Source: Pirellulales bacterium (lineage in GTDB: Bacteria; Planctomycetota; Planctomycetia; Pirellulales; S012-138). Taken from it: a stretch of DNA of 39,188 bases. The stretch spans positions 1 through 39,188 of the forward strand of contig JALCBR010000041.1 in the NCBI GenBank assembly GCA_028066245.1. The letters run 5' to 3'. The position numbers were made by a program, and so were the translations under genes. The notes under the pieces were generated by a model that was not told the origin of the DNA, made no database searches, and saw only the letters and a list, made by a program, of their open reading frames with translations. Below are positions 8,758 to 15,883 of the stretch, piece by piece; position 1 is the first letter of the stretch; each line of letters opens with the position of its first letter.

Positions 8758-10803
8758 ATGGCGACTCTTCAAAACGCAGAGGCAGCGGAGCGGTTATCGA
8801 AATCCCGCTCGGAAATTTTGGCGCTGAGCCTGGGCTTGGCAGCTCTCCTGATTGCGGTCAAGTTTGTGCTGCTGCCATTTCCCGTCGAGACGGTTGGGCA
8901 GTTTGCCCGCTGGGCGCTGCGGTTGGCTTTGGTGGCCGCACCAGATATTTGTTTTGTCGCGGGAACCTGTGTCGCTGCTCTGGCCGGCAATCGCATGCTG
9001 GCGAGGTTTCCCGCAGCCCATACGACAGCGCGATTGCTGGGATACGCGGTCTTCTACGTGCTGGGAATCTTCGGCGTGGCCAGCGTGGGGATCTATAAAT
9101 GGACGATGGCTCCACTTTCCTGGCAAGGATTGCAGATGGCCGGTGGCGTGGAGACGTTTTCGTCATCGCTGGCCGCCTATGTTGACCTGATCACGGTGAG
9201 TGTTTTGCTCTCTGCTCCGGCGATTGTCATTCTCCTGCCATTCGTGGTACGGCGTTTCAGCACGCTACGCAGGAAGAACAGACCGACTCATCAACGGTGG
9301 AGACCAACTGTCTTGCACGCCGGGACTCGATCACTGCGTGCATTGCGCCGCATTATGCCGCGCGGTCGTCGATGCGCCTTGGCGGCAATCACGGGCATCG
9401 CACTCTATGGCTTCGTCTCGCACTCCTATATCCAGGCGAACTGGATAGACCCCAATCGCTGGGAACGCCGGATTGCGCAAAGCCCCCACGCAGTTTTCTT
9501 GCAATCGGTGCTGACCGATCTGGTCTGGGGAACAGCATTGCCGTTGGACGACGAGCAAGCCGACCTCAGTGACTTTGCGGCAGCGAAACCAGGCTCTTCG
9601 ACCTACGCCCCAAAGGATGAGCGGCCGAAGAACGTGCTCATCATCATGTTGGAATCAACTGCGGCCGAGTACACCAGCCTGACCCGCGCCAGCGAGTTTG
9701 GGCCGGCTGCGAGGGTTCAGCGGCCTACCACACCGCGGCTTGCCGAAGCTGCTGCCCAGTCTGGAATCATCTTTGATAACTGCTACGTCCAAGCGCCGTC
9801 CAGTTGTAAGAGTTTGGCCAGTTTGATGGCCAGCGTCTATCCGCGGACCGATTGGTGGTTGTTGGTGCGAGACAACCCGCGATTTGCCGTGCCGACAATT
9901 GCCGAGCAGCTTACGGAACGAGGATTCCGTATGTGCTTTGCTCATTCAGGCACTTGGAGCTGGAAGCAGCGAGACGCATTCTTAGCCGCTCGGGGTGGTC
10001 AAACCTTGCTGGATGCCAGTTCTATCCCGGCGGAGAAGGTCAACTCCTGGGGTATCAGTGATCGAGATATGTTTGACGCAGTCTTGGATTGGATTGACCA
10101 TGCCCCTCAGCGCCCCTTCTTTGCGTTGGCGTATACGATTGAGACTCACCACCCGTACGTCGTTCGTTCGGCGGAAATCGATTTTGGAGTTGAAGATCCC
10201 AACTTCAACCGTTACTTGAACGCGCTGCATGAAACGGATCGTCAGATTGGTCGCATGTTGGACGAACTTCGTCGGCGTGGCTTGCTCGATGATACGCTGA
10301 TCGCCATCACAGCCGATCATGGCGAGAGCTTCGGTCAGCACAATCAACGCATTCACAGTTTTGCCGTCTATGACGCGGCTGTGCATGTGCCGCTTGTGCT
10401 ACTACACCCTTCACTAGTCGATCACCAGCGCCGCGATGATCGCATGGCGGGGCACGTTGATCTCGCGCCCACCATCCTGGATATGCTCAGCATCACTTCG
10501 CCGCCTGATTGGCAGGGGCAATCGCTCTTTGCGGACCGTGCCCGCCAACGAAACTACTTCTTTTGCACCGGGAATGAAATCATCCTGGGACTACGAGAGG
10601 GGGCGTTCAAGTATCACTACTACGTGGATAGCGGCTACGAAGAACTCTTCGACCTCTCCCAAGACCCAGGCGAAACGGCAAACCTGGCTAATCACGTCTC
10701 CGTCGGGAAGACTTACCGCGACAAGATGGCCGACTATCGGCGACGGCTGGCGGGACTTGTCCGGCACCAACAAGCATTCTGGAGTACCAGACTCGGCCAA
10801 TGA
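8758..10803 (+). CDS. Membrane sulfatase/LtaS-like phosphotransferase family protein
   Basis: The 681-residue protein has about five N-terminal transmembrane segments (within residues 20-230) and a large alkaline-phosphatase-fold domain outside the membrane. Metal ligands are visible in NVLIIMLEST and ITADHGESFGQH; DLSQDPGETANLA is the usual C-terminal sulfatase signature. The nucleophile region reads APSSCKSLASLMASVYP: it lacks the CxPxR or SxPxR motif that becomes formylglycine, so it is probably not a true sulfatase but a phosphotransferase or phosphodiesterase like LtaS or the phosphoethanolamine transferases. The ATG at 8758 has AAGGA nearby and is preferred over an in-frame opening at 8725. 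Substrate unknown. Confidence 0.82.
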   Translation: MATLQNAEAAERLSKSRSEILALSLGLAALLIAVKFVLLPFPVETVGQFARWALRLALVAAPDICFVAGTCVAALAGNRMLARFPAAHTTARLLGYAVFYVLGIFGVASVGIYKWTMAPLSWQGLQMAGGVETFSSSLAAYVDLITVSVLLSAPAIVILLPFVVRRFSTLRRKNRPTHQRWRPTVLHAGTRSLRALRRIMPRGRRCALAAITGIALYGFVSHSYIQANWIDPNRWERRIAQSPHAVFLQSVLTDLVWGTALPLDDEQADLSDFAAAKPGSSTYAPKDERPKNVLIIMLESTAAEYTSLTRASEFGPAARVQRPTTPRLAEAAAQSGIIFDNCYVQAPSSCKSLASLMASVYPRTDWWLLVRDNPRFAVPTIAEQLTERGFRMCFAHSGTWSWKQRDAFLAARGGQTLLDASSIPAEKVNSWGISDRDMFDAVLDWIDHAPQRPFFALAYTIETHHPYVVRSAEIDFGVEDPNFNRYLNALHETDRQIGRMLDELRRRGLLDDTLIAITADHGESFGQHNQRIHSFAVYDAAVHVPLVLLHPSLVDHQRRDDRMAGHVDLAPTILDMLSITSPPDWQGQSLFADRARQRNYFFCTGNEIILGLREGAFKYHYYVDSGYEELFDLSQDPGETANLANHVSVGKTYRDKMADYRRRLAGLVRHQQAFWSTRLGQ

Positions 10804-10857
10804 GGCAACTGTCAGTAAGGCGTGCTGCCTGTAATACACAGCCCGCGCAACCCTGCT

Positions 10858-10894
10858 CTCAGGCGTACGGGCGAAATTGACATTGGTCAAATTT
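10858..10894 (+). repeat. Left 37-base inverted-repeat arm of repeat copy B
   Basis: Pairs with 11056-11092 at 34 of 37 positions. The core TTGACATTGGTCAA is itself partly palindromic (TTGAC/GTCAA), as is CGTACG. Together the arms enclose 235 bases, the size of a small MITE-like element. Confidence 0.9.
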
Positions 10895-10952
10895 GGGGGT
10901 GTTTCTGGCGAACATGCGCGCTGCCGAACACCATAGGAGGTTGACGGTTAAC

Positions 10953-11024
10953 ATGCTGCTGAACTTAACGTCAGGGTTGCCGGTGATGTTGTCGGTGCCA
11001 TTGCTGGTTAATTGCTGGCTATGA
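10953..11024 (+). CDS. Hydrophobic 23-residue micro-ORF in repeat copy B
   Basis: ATG to TGA, 23 codons. The peptide begins MLLNLTSGLPVML and ends PLLVNCWL. It has no charged residue and is long enough for one membrane helix. A perfect AGGAGG lies at 10935-10940, 12 bases before the ATG, longer than the usual spacing. The same ORF with one changed residue (final Leu to Pro) is in copy C, and a diverged version with the same stop position is in copy A. The ORF lies between the inverted-repeat arms. Small toxic or membrane-active peptides have this look, but I recognise no family and cannot exclude a chance ORF. Confidence 0.4.
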   Translation: MLLNLTSGLPVMLSVPLLVNCWL

Positions 11025-11055
11025 AGCGTTTGCGCCACCCCTCGGGAAGCGGGAA

Positions 11056-11092
11056 AAACTTGACCAATGTCAATTTAACCCGTACGCCTGAG
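11056..11092 (+). repeat. Right 37-base inverted-repeat arm of repeat copy B
   Basis: Reverse complement of 10858-10894 with three mismatches. The equivalent arms in copies A (98-134) and C (33461-33497) carry different mismatches, so the arms have diverged independently while staying complementary. Confidence 0.9.
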
Positions 11093-11111
11093 GGGAATGG
11101 CCGCGGCAATT

Positions 11112-11136
11112 CCATCACGCGTCCACGAAGCGATGG
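11112..11136 (+). other. Conserved small hairpin in the right half of repeat copy B
   Basis: CCATC pairs with GATGG around a loop containing GTCCACGAA. In copy C the same position (33528-33552) pairs GTCAC with GTGAC; one A-T pair is replaced by G-C and an A-C mismatch becomes A-T. Copy A keeps TCAC/GTGA at 169-185. A pair that changes on both sides suggests the fold matters, as RNA or as single-stranded DNA. Confidence 0.45.
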
Positions 11137-11316
11137 AACTTCCGGCGAACAGAACACCCATCACGGAGATGTTCTGGAACGCTTTGTTGATTCGTGTTCT
11201 GCTCACGGTCGGGCGCCGTCCAACACTTCAGCAACCCGAATTCGTCGAGGTTGGCAACGGAACGTCAATAGGAGAAGCTTTCTGGAAACGTCGTACTGAA
11301 GGTTGCGTCTCACCGT

Positions 11317-12273
11317 TTGCTTGCCATTGGCCTGAAGACTCCGTTGAATACACCCACACAACACGTACCAGTGATGCTTCCCGAGGTGCTGGCCGCCCTT
11401 ACTCCGCAACCAGGGATGAACATCCTTGATGGCACACTGGGCGGCGCCGGTCACGCCCGGGCCCTGGCTGAAGCAATCAACGCTGAAAACAAAGGCAATG
11501 CCGGACTCTTGATTGGCCTAGATCGTGATCCGGCAGCCATCACTCGAGCTGAGAAGTCCCTGGCAGGCTTGCCCGTGGTGTTGGCGGAATCCAACTATGC
11601 CGACGCTCCGGAAGTCCTGGCCGAACTTGACCTGGGCACGGAGGAAAGCCGTGCCGTTTTGGACGGAGTTTTGTTGGACCTGGGGCTGTCCAGCGATCAA
11701 CTGGCTGACGAGGAGCGCGGCTTCAGTTTCCATTCCCATGGTCCGCTCGATTTGCGGTTTGATCCCACGCAGGGTGAGCCAGCCTGGCGGCTGATCAATC
11801 AACTCCGCCCGGAAAACCTGGCCGACTTGATCTATCGCTATGGAGAGGAGCGATTGAGCCGTCGCATTGCCAGGGCGATTGAGTCCGAGCGCCGCAAAAA
11901 GACTTTGGAATCAGCCGCGGATGTAGCGGATGTGATCAGGCGGGCGGTCCCGGCGTCTGCCAGGTATGGCCGTATTCATCCGGCCACGCGAACGTTCCAA
12001 GCGTTGCGGATTGCCGTGAATGACGAGTTGAAATGGCTGGAAGTTTCGTTGCGACGGTTCCCGGAGTTGCTTAAGCCCGGCGGCAAGTTGGCCATTATTA
12101 GCTTTCACTCGTTGGAAGACCGGTTAGTCAAGCAGGCGTTTCGCGATGACAATCGGCTTGAGGTCATCACCCGCAGTCCAATTCGCCCTTGTGAAGCTGA
12201 GACGGAGACCAATCCCCGTTCCCGTAGCGCTAAGCTCCGTGTTGCGGAAAGAATAGCTACGACACGTGCATAG
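11317..12273 (+). CDS. rsmH: 16S rRNA (cytosine-1402-N4)-methyltransferase
   Basis: RsmH (MraW) methylates N4 of C1402 in the ribosomal P site using S-adenosylmethionine. Motifs in order: HVPVMLPEVL at the N-terminus, DGTLGGAGHA (SAM loop), GLDRDPAAI, DLGLSSDQLADEERGFSFH, GPLDLRFDP, LAIISFHSLEDRLVK, and the C-terminal NPRSRSAKLRVAERI. The frame opens with a TTG at 11317 (318 residues). A second TTG at 11344 would give a 309-residue protein starting a few residues before HVPVML, closer to the usual family start; neither has a good ribosome binding site. The gene is not in a division/cell-wall cluster, and its upstream region is repeat copy B, so its promoter may lie in or beyond the repeat. 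Confidence 0.95.
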   Translation: MLAIGLKTPLNTPTQHVPVMLPEVLAALTPQPGMNILDGTLGGAGHARALAEAINAENKGNAGLLIGLDRDPAAITRAEKSLAGLPVVLAESNYADAPEVLAELDLGTEESRAVLDGVLLDLGLSSDQLADEERGFSFHSHGPLDLRFDPTQGEPAWRLINQLRPENLADLIYRYGEERLSRRIARAIESERRKKTLESAADVADVIRRAVPASARYGRIHPATRTFQALRIAVNDELKWLEVSLRRFPELLKPGGKLAIISFHSLEDRLVKQAFRDDNRLEVITRSPIRPCEAETETNPRSRSAKLRVAERIATTRA

Positions 12274-12491
12274 AGAGTGACCGTCCCGTGTGATTCTCAC
12301 AGTCTACACCGAGCAGAAATCTGTACCGAGCGGATTCGCGCGCCGGTAGCCATCAACCCGTGCCTTTCTGCAGCAAAACGTCTTGGCCGCGGACTCGACT
12401 TAGGAGGGTCGCTACGGCGCGGGAGTTGCAGATGCCATGAAAGCGAGATCTGGATCTGAAGCAACCTATTTCACGAATCATCGAGGTTCCT

Positions 12492-12734
12492 ATGTCCGTT
12501 GAAATGCTGCGAGAATTCCTGCTGTGGTGTACGGTTTGCAACGTAGGCCTCTTGGTCTGGTGGTTCGCGTTCATGGTGTTGGCGCATGACATGGTCTATG
12601 AGATGCACACACGCTGGTTCAAGATCTCCAGGGAGACGTTTGACGCAATTCACTACAGCGGCCTGGCCGCGCTCAAGATCATCATTTGGGTGTTCAATAT
12701 CATTCCGTACGTGACCCTGTGGGCGATCACGTAG
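12492..12734 (+). CDS. Small membrane protein, DUF6868-like
   Basis: An 80-residue protein with two hydrophobic segments: FLLWCTVCNVGLLVWWFAFM near the start and IIIWVFNIIPYVTLWAIT at the end, joined by a short polar stretch with HTRWFKISRETFDAIHY. The pattern and length fit small two-helix proteins annotated DUF6868; that name is from memory and no function is known. It has an ATG with GAGG about 6 bases upstream. It lies alone between rsmH and the nitrilase gene on the same strand. Confidence 0.75.
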   Translation: MSVEMLREFLLWCTVCNVGLLVWWFAFMVLAHDMVYEMHTRWFKISRETFDAIHYSGLAALKIIIWVFNIIPYVTLWAIT

Positions 12735-12854
12735 TTCTGCCACGCTTGCGAACTCCACGTTCGTACGGGAGAATCCTCGATTGAGGCGCGCGTTCTGGAG
12801 AGGTTGAAGGCGCGGGGGAGCATCTTCAACTCGTTGGCAAGCAAGAGGAATGAA

Positions 12855-13838
12855 ATGAATCGTGGGGATACAGGTGACCAACTAACGGTCGGGCTGGCGC
12901 AGATCGCTCCGGTTTTGCTCAACCGGGACGCCACAACGGCAAAGATCATCGCCGCGATCGGCGAGGCGGCCGCCGGTGGTTGCCAATTGGTCGCTTTTGG
13001 AGAAGGTTTGCTGCCTGGCTATCCCAGATGGATCGAACTGACCAACGGTGCAGAATTCAACTCGCCTGTGCAGAAAGAGCTGCATGCGCGTTATCTGGAT
13101 CAAGCTGTGCAGATCGAATCCGGCCACTTGACGGAGATTTGCCAGGCGGCTGCCGATCACCGAATCACCGTTGTTTTGGGATGTATCGAACGTCCGGCTG
13201 ATCGGGGCGGCCATAGCTTGTACGCAAGCCTTGTCTACATTGACGCGGCAGGCGAGATTCAGTCGGTGCATCGCAAGCTCATGCCAACCTACGAGGAGCG
13301 ACTCTCATGGTCGCCCGGCGATGGCCACGGGCTCCGCGTTCACCCCTTGGGTCCGTTTACCGTGGGCGGCCTCAACTGCTGGGAGAACTGGATGCCGTTG
13401 GCGCGTGCGGCCATGTCAGCGCAAGGGGAAGACCTGCACATCGCAATCTGGCCAGGGAGCGCACGGCTGACGCAAGATATTACTCGGTTTATGGCGTTGG
13501 AAGGCCGGTCCTACTTACTTTCCGTTTCCGGGCTGTTGCGAGCCAGCGATATCTCTCCAGACGTTCCACACGCCGATTTGATCCTGCAGGGAGCGCCCGA
13601 TGTGCTTGCCAATGGCGGTTCGTGCATTGCTGGTCCGGATGGAGAATGGGTCGTCTCGCCGGTGATTGAAGAGGAGCGCGTCGTCATCGCCACGCTCGAT
13701 CACAGCAAGGTCCGGGAGGAGCGGCAGAACTTTGATCCGGTAGGTCATTACTCGCGTCCAGACATATTTCAACTCCAGGTAAATCGAAGTCGACAAAGCC
13801 TGGTGAAGTGGCAGGCGGATGAGCCCGGCGGCAGCTGA
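12855..13838 (+). CDS. Nitrilase / carbon-nitrogen hydrolase
   Basis: Hydrolyses a carbon-nitrogen bond, most likely a nitrile to acid and ammonia. The 327-residue protein has the full triad of the superfamily: Glu50 in AFGEGLLPGYP, Lys141 in HRKLMPTYEE and Cys175 in GGLNCWENWMPL. The CWExxMPL form of the last motif is typical of the true nitrilase/cyanide hydratase branch rather than of amidases. I chose the ATG at 12855, which has AGAGGA 6 bases upstream; the frame is open from 12804. tgt follows after 54 bases on the same strand, with no obvious functional link. Natural substrate unknown. Confidence 0.9.
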   Translation: MNRGDTGDQLTVGLAQIAPVLLNRDATTAKIIAAIGEAAAGGCQLVAFGEGLLPGYPRWIELTNGAEFNSPVQKELHARYLDQAVQIESGHLTEICQAAADHRITVVLGCIERPADRGGHSLYASLVYIDAAGEIQSVHRKLMPTYEERLSWSPGDGHGLRVHPLGPFTVGGLNCWENWMPLARAAMSAQGEDLHIAIWPGSARLTQDITRFMALEGRSYLLSVSGLLRASDISPDVPHADLILQGAPDVLANGGSCIAGPDGEWVVSPVIEEERVVIATLDHSKVREERQNFDPVGHYSRPDIFQLQVNRSRQSLVKWQADEPGGS

Positions 13839-13892
13839 AAAGCAAACCCTTGCGCCCATCGACGCGGGAGCACATCTGCGTACAATCGCCCC

Positions 13893-15014
13893 ATGTCCGC
13901 AGTTAGCTTTCAGCTCTTGGCTCAAGATGGATCGACCGCCGCCCGGCGAGGTCAATTGGCAACCGCCCACGGAGACGTACAAACGCCTGCCTTCATGCCG
14001 GTGGGGACAGTCGCTACGGTCAAAGGAGTGGATGTCCCTGACGTGCAGGCAACGGGCGCGGAGATCATTCTCGGCAACACATATCATCTGGCGTTGCGCC
14101 CTGGCACAGACATCCTGGAAGAGTTTGGTGGGCTGCATGAATTCATGGGCTGGCCGGGACCGATCCTCACGGATAGCGGTGGCTTCCAAATCTTCAGCCT
14201 GGCCAAGATTGTCAAAATCACCGATGAGGGAGCGAAATTTCGCTCTCATATCGACGGGGCATTGCTAGACCTCACTCCTGAGCGCGCCGTCCAGATTCAA
14301 GCCAGCCTGGGAAGTGATATTGCCATGGTGCTGGACCACGTCATACGGCTGCCGAACACCCCAGCAGGAATTCGTGAAGCGGTCGAAAGGACGATCCTCT
14401 GGGCTGGTCGGGCGAGGGAAGCCCATCGTCAATATGCAAAACCACATCAAGCGCAGTTCGGCATCGTGCAGGGAGGCTTGGACCCAGTAGTGCGAATTGA
14501 ATGCGCAGAGCGATTGCAGGAGTTTGGTTTCGATGGATATGCCATCGGCGGGCTAAGCGTGGGTGAGACTCCGGAGCAGATGTATTTCATCTTGCGAGAA
14601 ACCGCATCCGTTCTGCCTGAGCATCGCCCTCGTTACTTAATGGGCGTCGGACAACCTTGGGACTTGCTGGAAGCGATCAGTCAGGGAGTCGACATGTTCG
14701 ATTGCGTGCTGCCAACTCGGAATGGCCGCAATGCCCTCGCGTACACCGATGCCGGCCCCGTCCGCTTGCGAAACAAATGCCATGAACGCGACCAACAACC
14801 ATTGGACGCGGAGTGTCCTTGCCCGGCGTGTCAGCATAGCCGTGGGTACTTGCGGCACCTATTTATGGCGGACGAAATGCTGGGCCCCATTCTCCTGACG
14901 GTACATAACTTGACTTACTACCAGCGACTTATGCGTGAAGCGAGAAGCGCCATCGAGGTAGGCGATTTCCAGGCCTTTCATCAATCCAAGTTGGCCACGT
15001 GGAATTTGCAATAG
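13893..15014 (+). CDS. tgt: tRNA-guanine transglycosylase
   Basis: Exchanges guanine-34 of GUN-anticodon tRNAs for the queuosine precursor preQ1 (bacteria) or queuine. The 373 residues match family length. Asp94 (DSGGFQ) is the general acid/base, Asp270 (DCVLPTRNGR) the nucleophile, Gln193 (VQGG) and Gly219-Gly220 contact the base, and Cys308, Cys310, Cys313 and His338 bind zinc. The usual bacterial segment FDECxPxP is replaced by LDHVIRLP: the base-contacting Asp148 is kept, but the position of the bacterial selectivity Cys is Val150. The second selectivity residue, Val in GGLSVGE, stays bacterial. QueE in the same window supports de novo queuosine synthesis. Confidence 0.95.
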   Translation: MSAVSFQLLAQDGSTAARRGQLATAHGDVQTPAFMPVGTVATVKGVDVPDVQATGAEIILGNTYHLALRPGTDILEEFGGLHEFMGWPGPILTDSGGFQIFSLAKIVKITDEGAKFRSHIDGALLDLTPERAVQIQASLGSDIAMVLDHVIRLPNTPAGIREAVERTILWAGRAREAHRQYAKPHQAQFGIVQGGLDPVVRIECAERLQEFGFDGYAIGGLSVGETPEQMYFILRETASVLPEHRPRYLMGVGQPWDLLEAISQGVDMFDCVLPTRNGRNALAYTDAGPVRLRNKCHERDQQPLDAECPCPACQHSRGYLRHLFMADEMLGPILLTVHNLTYYQRLMREARSAIEVGDFQAFHQSKLATWNLQ

Positions 15015-15159
15015 TGTCGCAGGACGGTGGCCCACGGTCATGTCTTGAAGCCGATCGATCGTTCAACTTTGCTCGCCACGATCTGCCACAACTTGAAATG
15101 AACTCCGTTCCTGTCACGTAGCTTGGTGCACAAATTGATACAGGTCCGCTCGTACGAAG

Positions 15160-15711
15160 TCATCTATCAGCAGCGGCGTTTTCCTTGTGTTGCGCCTTGA
15201 GCAATTCTCCCACGGCATTCGGAGCAAAGGCACCGCCGATGGCTAGTCCACCCTTGAGTGGGCCATAGAGTTCGATGGCGATTTGCGAAATCGGCAACTG
15301 GCCGACTTTCTGACTGGTCGCAGGAGTTACAGAAGCGATTGCCATAATCGGGCCGGAATCATCGGCGATCCCTTCCATCGCCTTACCGAACTCCTGATTG
15401 GGAAAGAAACGGTACATCATCGTTTGGTGATATTCGCTCTCATACCACCGCATGGTCGCTGCCTTGTCCTTAAACCAGGCGAAGATTACCGATTTGCCGC
15501 TTTGGGTTGTTGCTTGTTCTACGCCTAAGCAACCGTCGATACCCTTGAGCTCTTTGACCAGATTAGGAAATGCTTGATCCAGATTCGCAGGCCCTTGCTG
15601 GTCTTGGGTAACAAGAGGAGCTGCGCTAGACGACGGAGAGATGCTCCAACAGATTCCACCGACCACCACGACGATCAAAGCCAAGCTCAGAAATGAAGAT
15701 TTACGTTCCAT
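15160..15711 (-). CDS. Secreted protein of unknown function
   Basis: A 183-residue protein with a clear signal peptide (MERKSSFLSLALIVVVVGGI, cleavage likely after the following SSAA region). The mature part, about 150 residues, contains FAWFKDKAATMRWYESEYHQ and repeated Ala/Gly-rich strands. The spacing faintly recalls small dimeric alpha-beta barrel proteins, but I would not assign a family. The ATG at 15711 with GAGGTG just upstream is preferred over a TTG at 15723. It is convergent with tgt and 172 bases downstream of the CoA-transferase gene on the same strand. Confidence 0.65.
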   Translation of the reverse strand: MERKSSFLSLALIVVVVGGICWSISPSSSAAPLVTQDQQGPANLDQAFPNLVKELKGIDGCLGVEQATTQSGKSVIFAWFKDKAATMRWYESEYHQTMMYRFFPNQEFGKAMEGIADDSGPIMAIASVTPATSQKVGQLPISQIAIELYGPLKGGLAIGGAFAPNAVGELLKAQHKENAAADR

Positions 15712-15883
15712 TTTGCACCTCAAGGAAACGGTGAACGAAAGGGAGGCAGAGAAATGATTTCACACGGCCATGTGCCCAGTTTTCGTTTGAGATTGCAAAA
15801 TCTTGTAGGGAGAGTCAGGAAAACCGCTGTGCCTGCCCCAAAACTCAGGATTGACACGCTCTCCCAGTTGTCTCGGGCAAGGA

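Larger units (their letters stand above)
10849..11285 (+). repeat. Dispersed repeat, copy B (complete)
   Basis: This copy is homologous to 33255-33668 along its whole length and to 1-310 over its right part. In order it holds: a left inverted-repeat arm, a spacer, AGGAGG, a 23-codon ORF, a short conserved tail (GCGTTTGCGCC), a right inverted-repeat arm, and then about 190 bases with two hairpins (11112-11136 and 11147-11204), ending near GGAACGTCAA at 11259-11268. The block 10931-11018 is identical to copy C. The repeat fills nearly all the gap between the sulfatase-like gene and rsmH. No transposase or clear target duplication is visible. Confidence 0.9.

Noticed and set aside
11012-11299. 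A 95-codon frame through the repeat tail, with a similar frame at 109-360
   Set aside because: The frames share residues only because the repeats are homologous; copy C has a one-base shift and an early stop in the same place, so I treat the tail as non-coding.
12277-12459. A 60-codon ORF right after rsmH
   Set aside because: Its composition is unlike neighbouring genes, and no ribosome binding site or homologous motif is visible.
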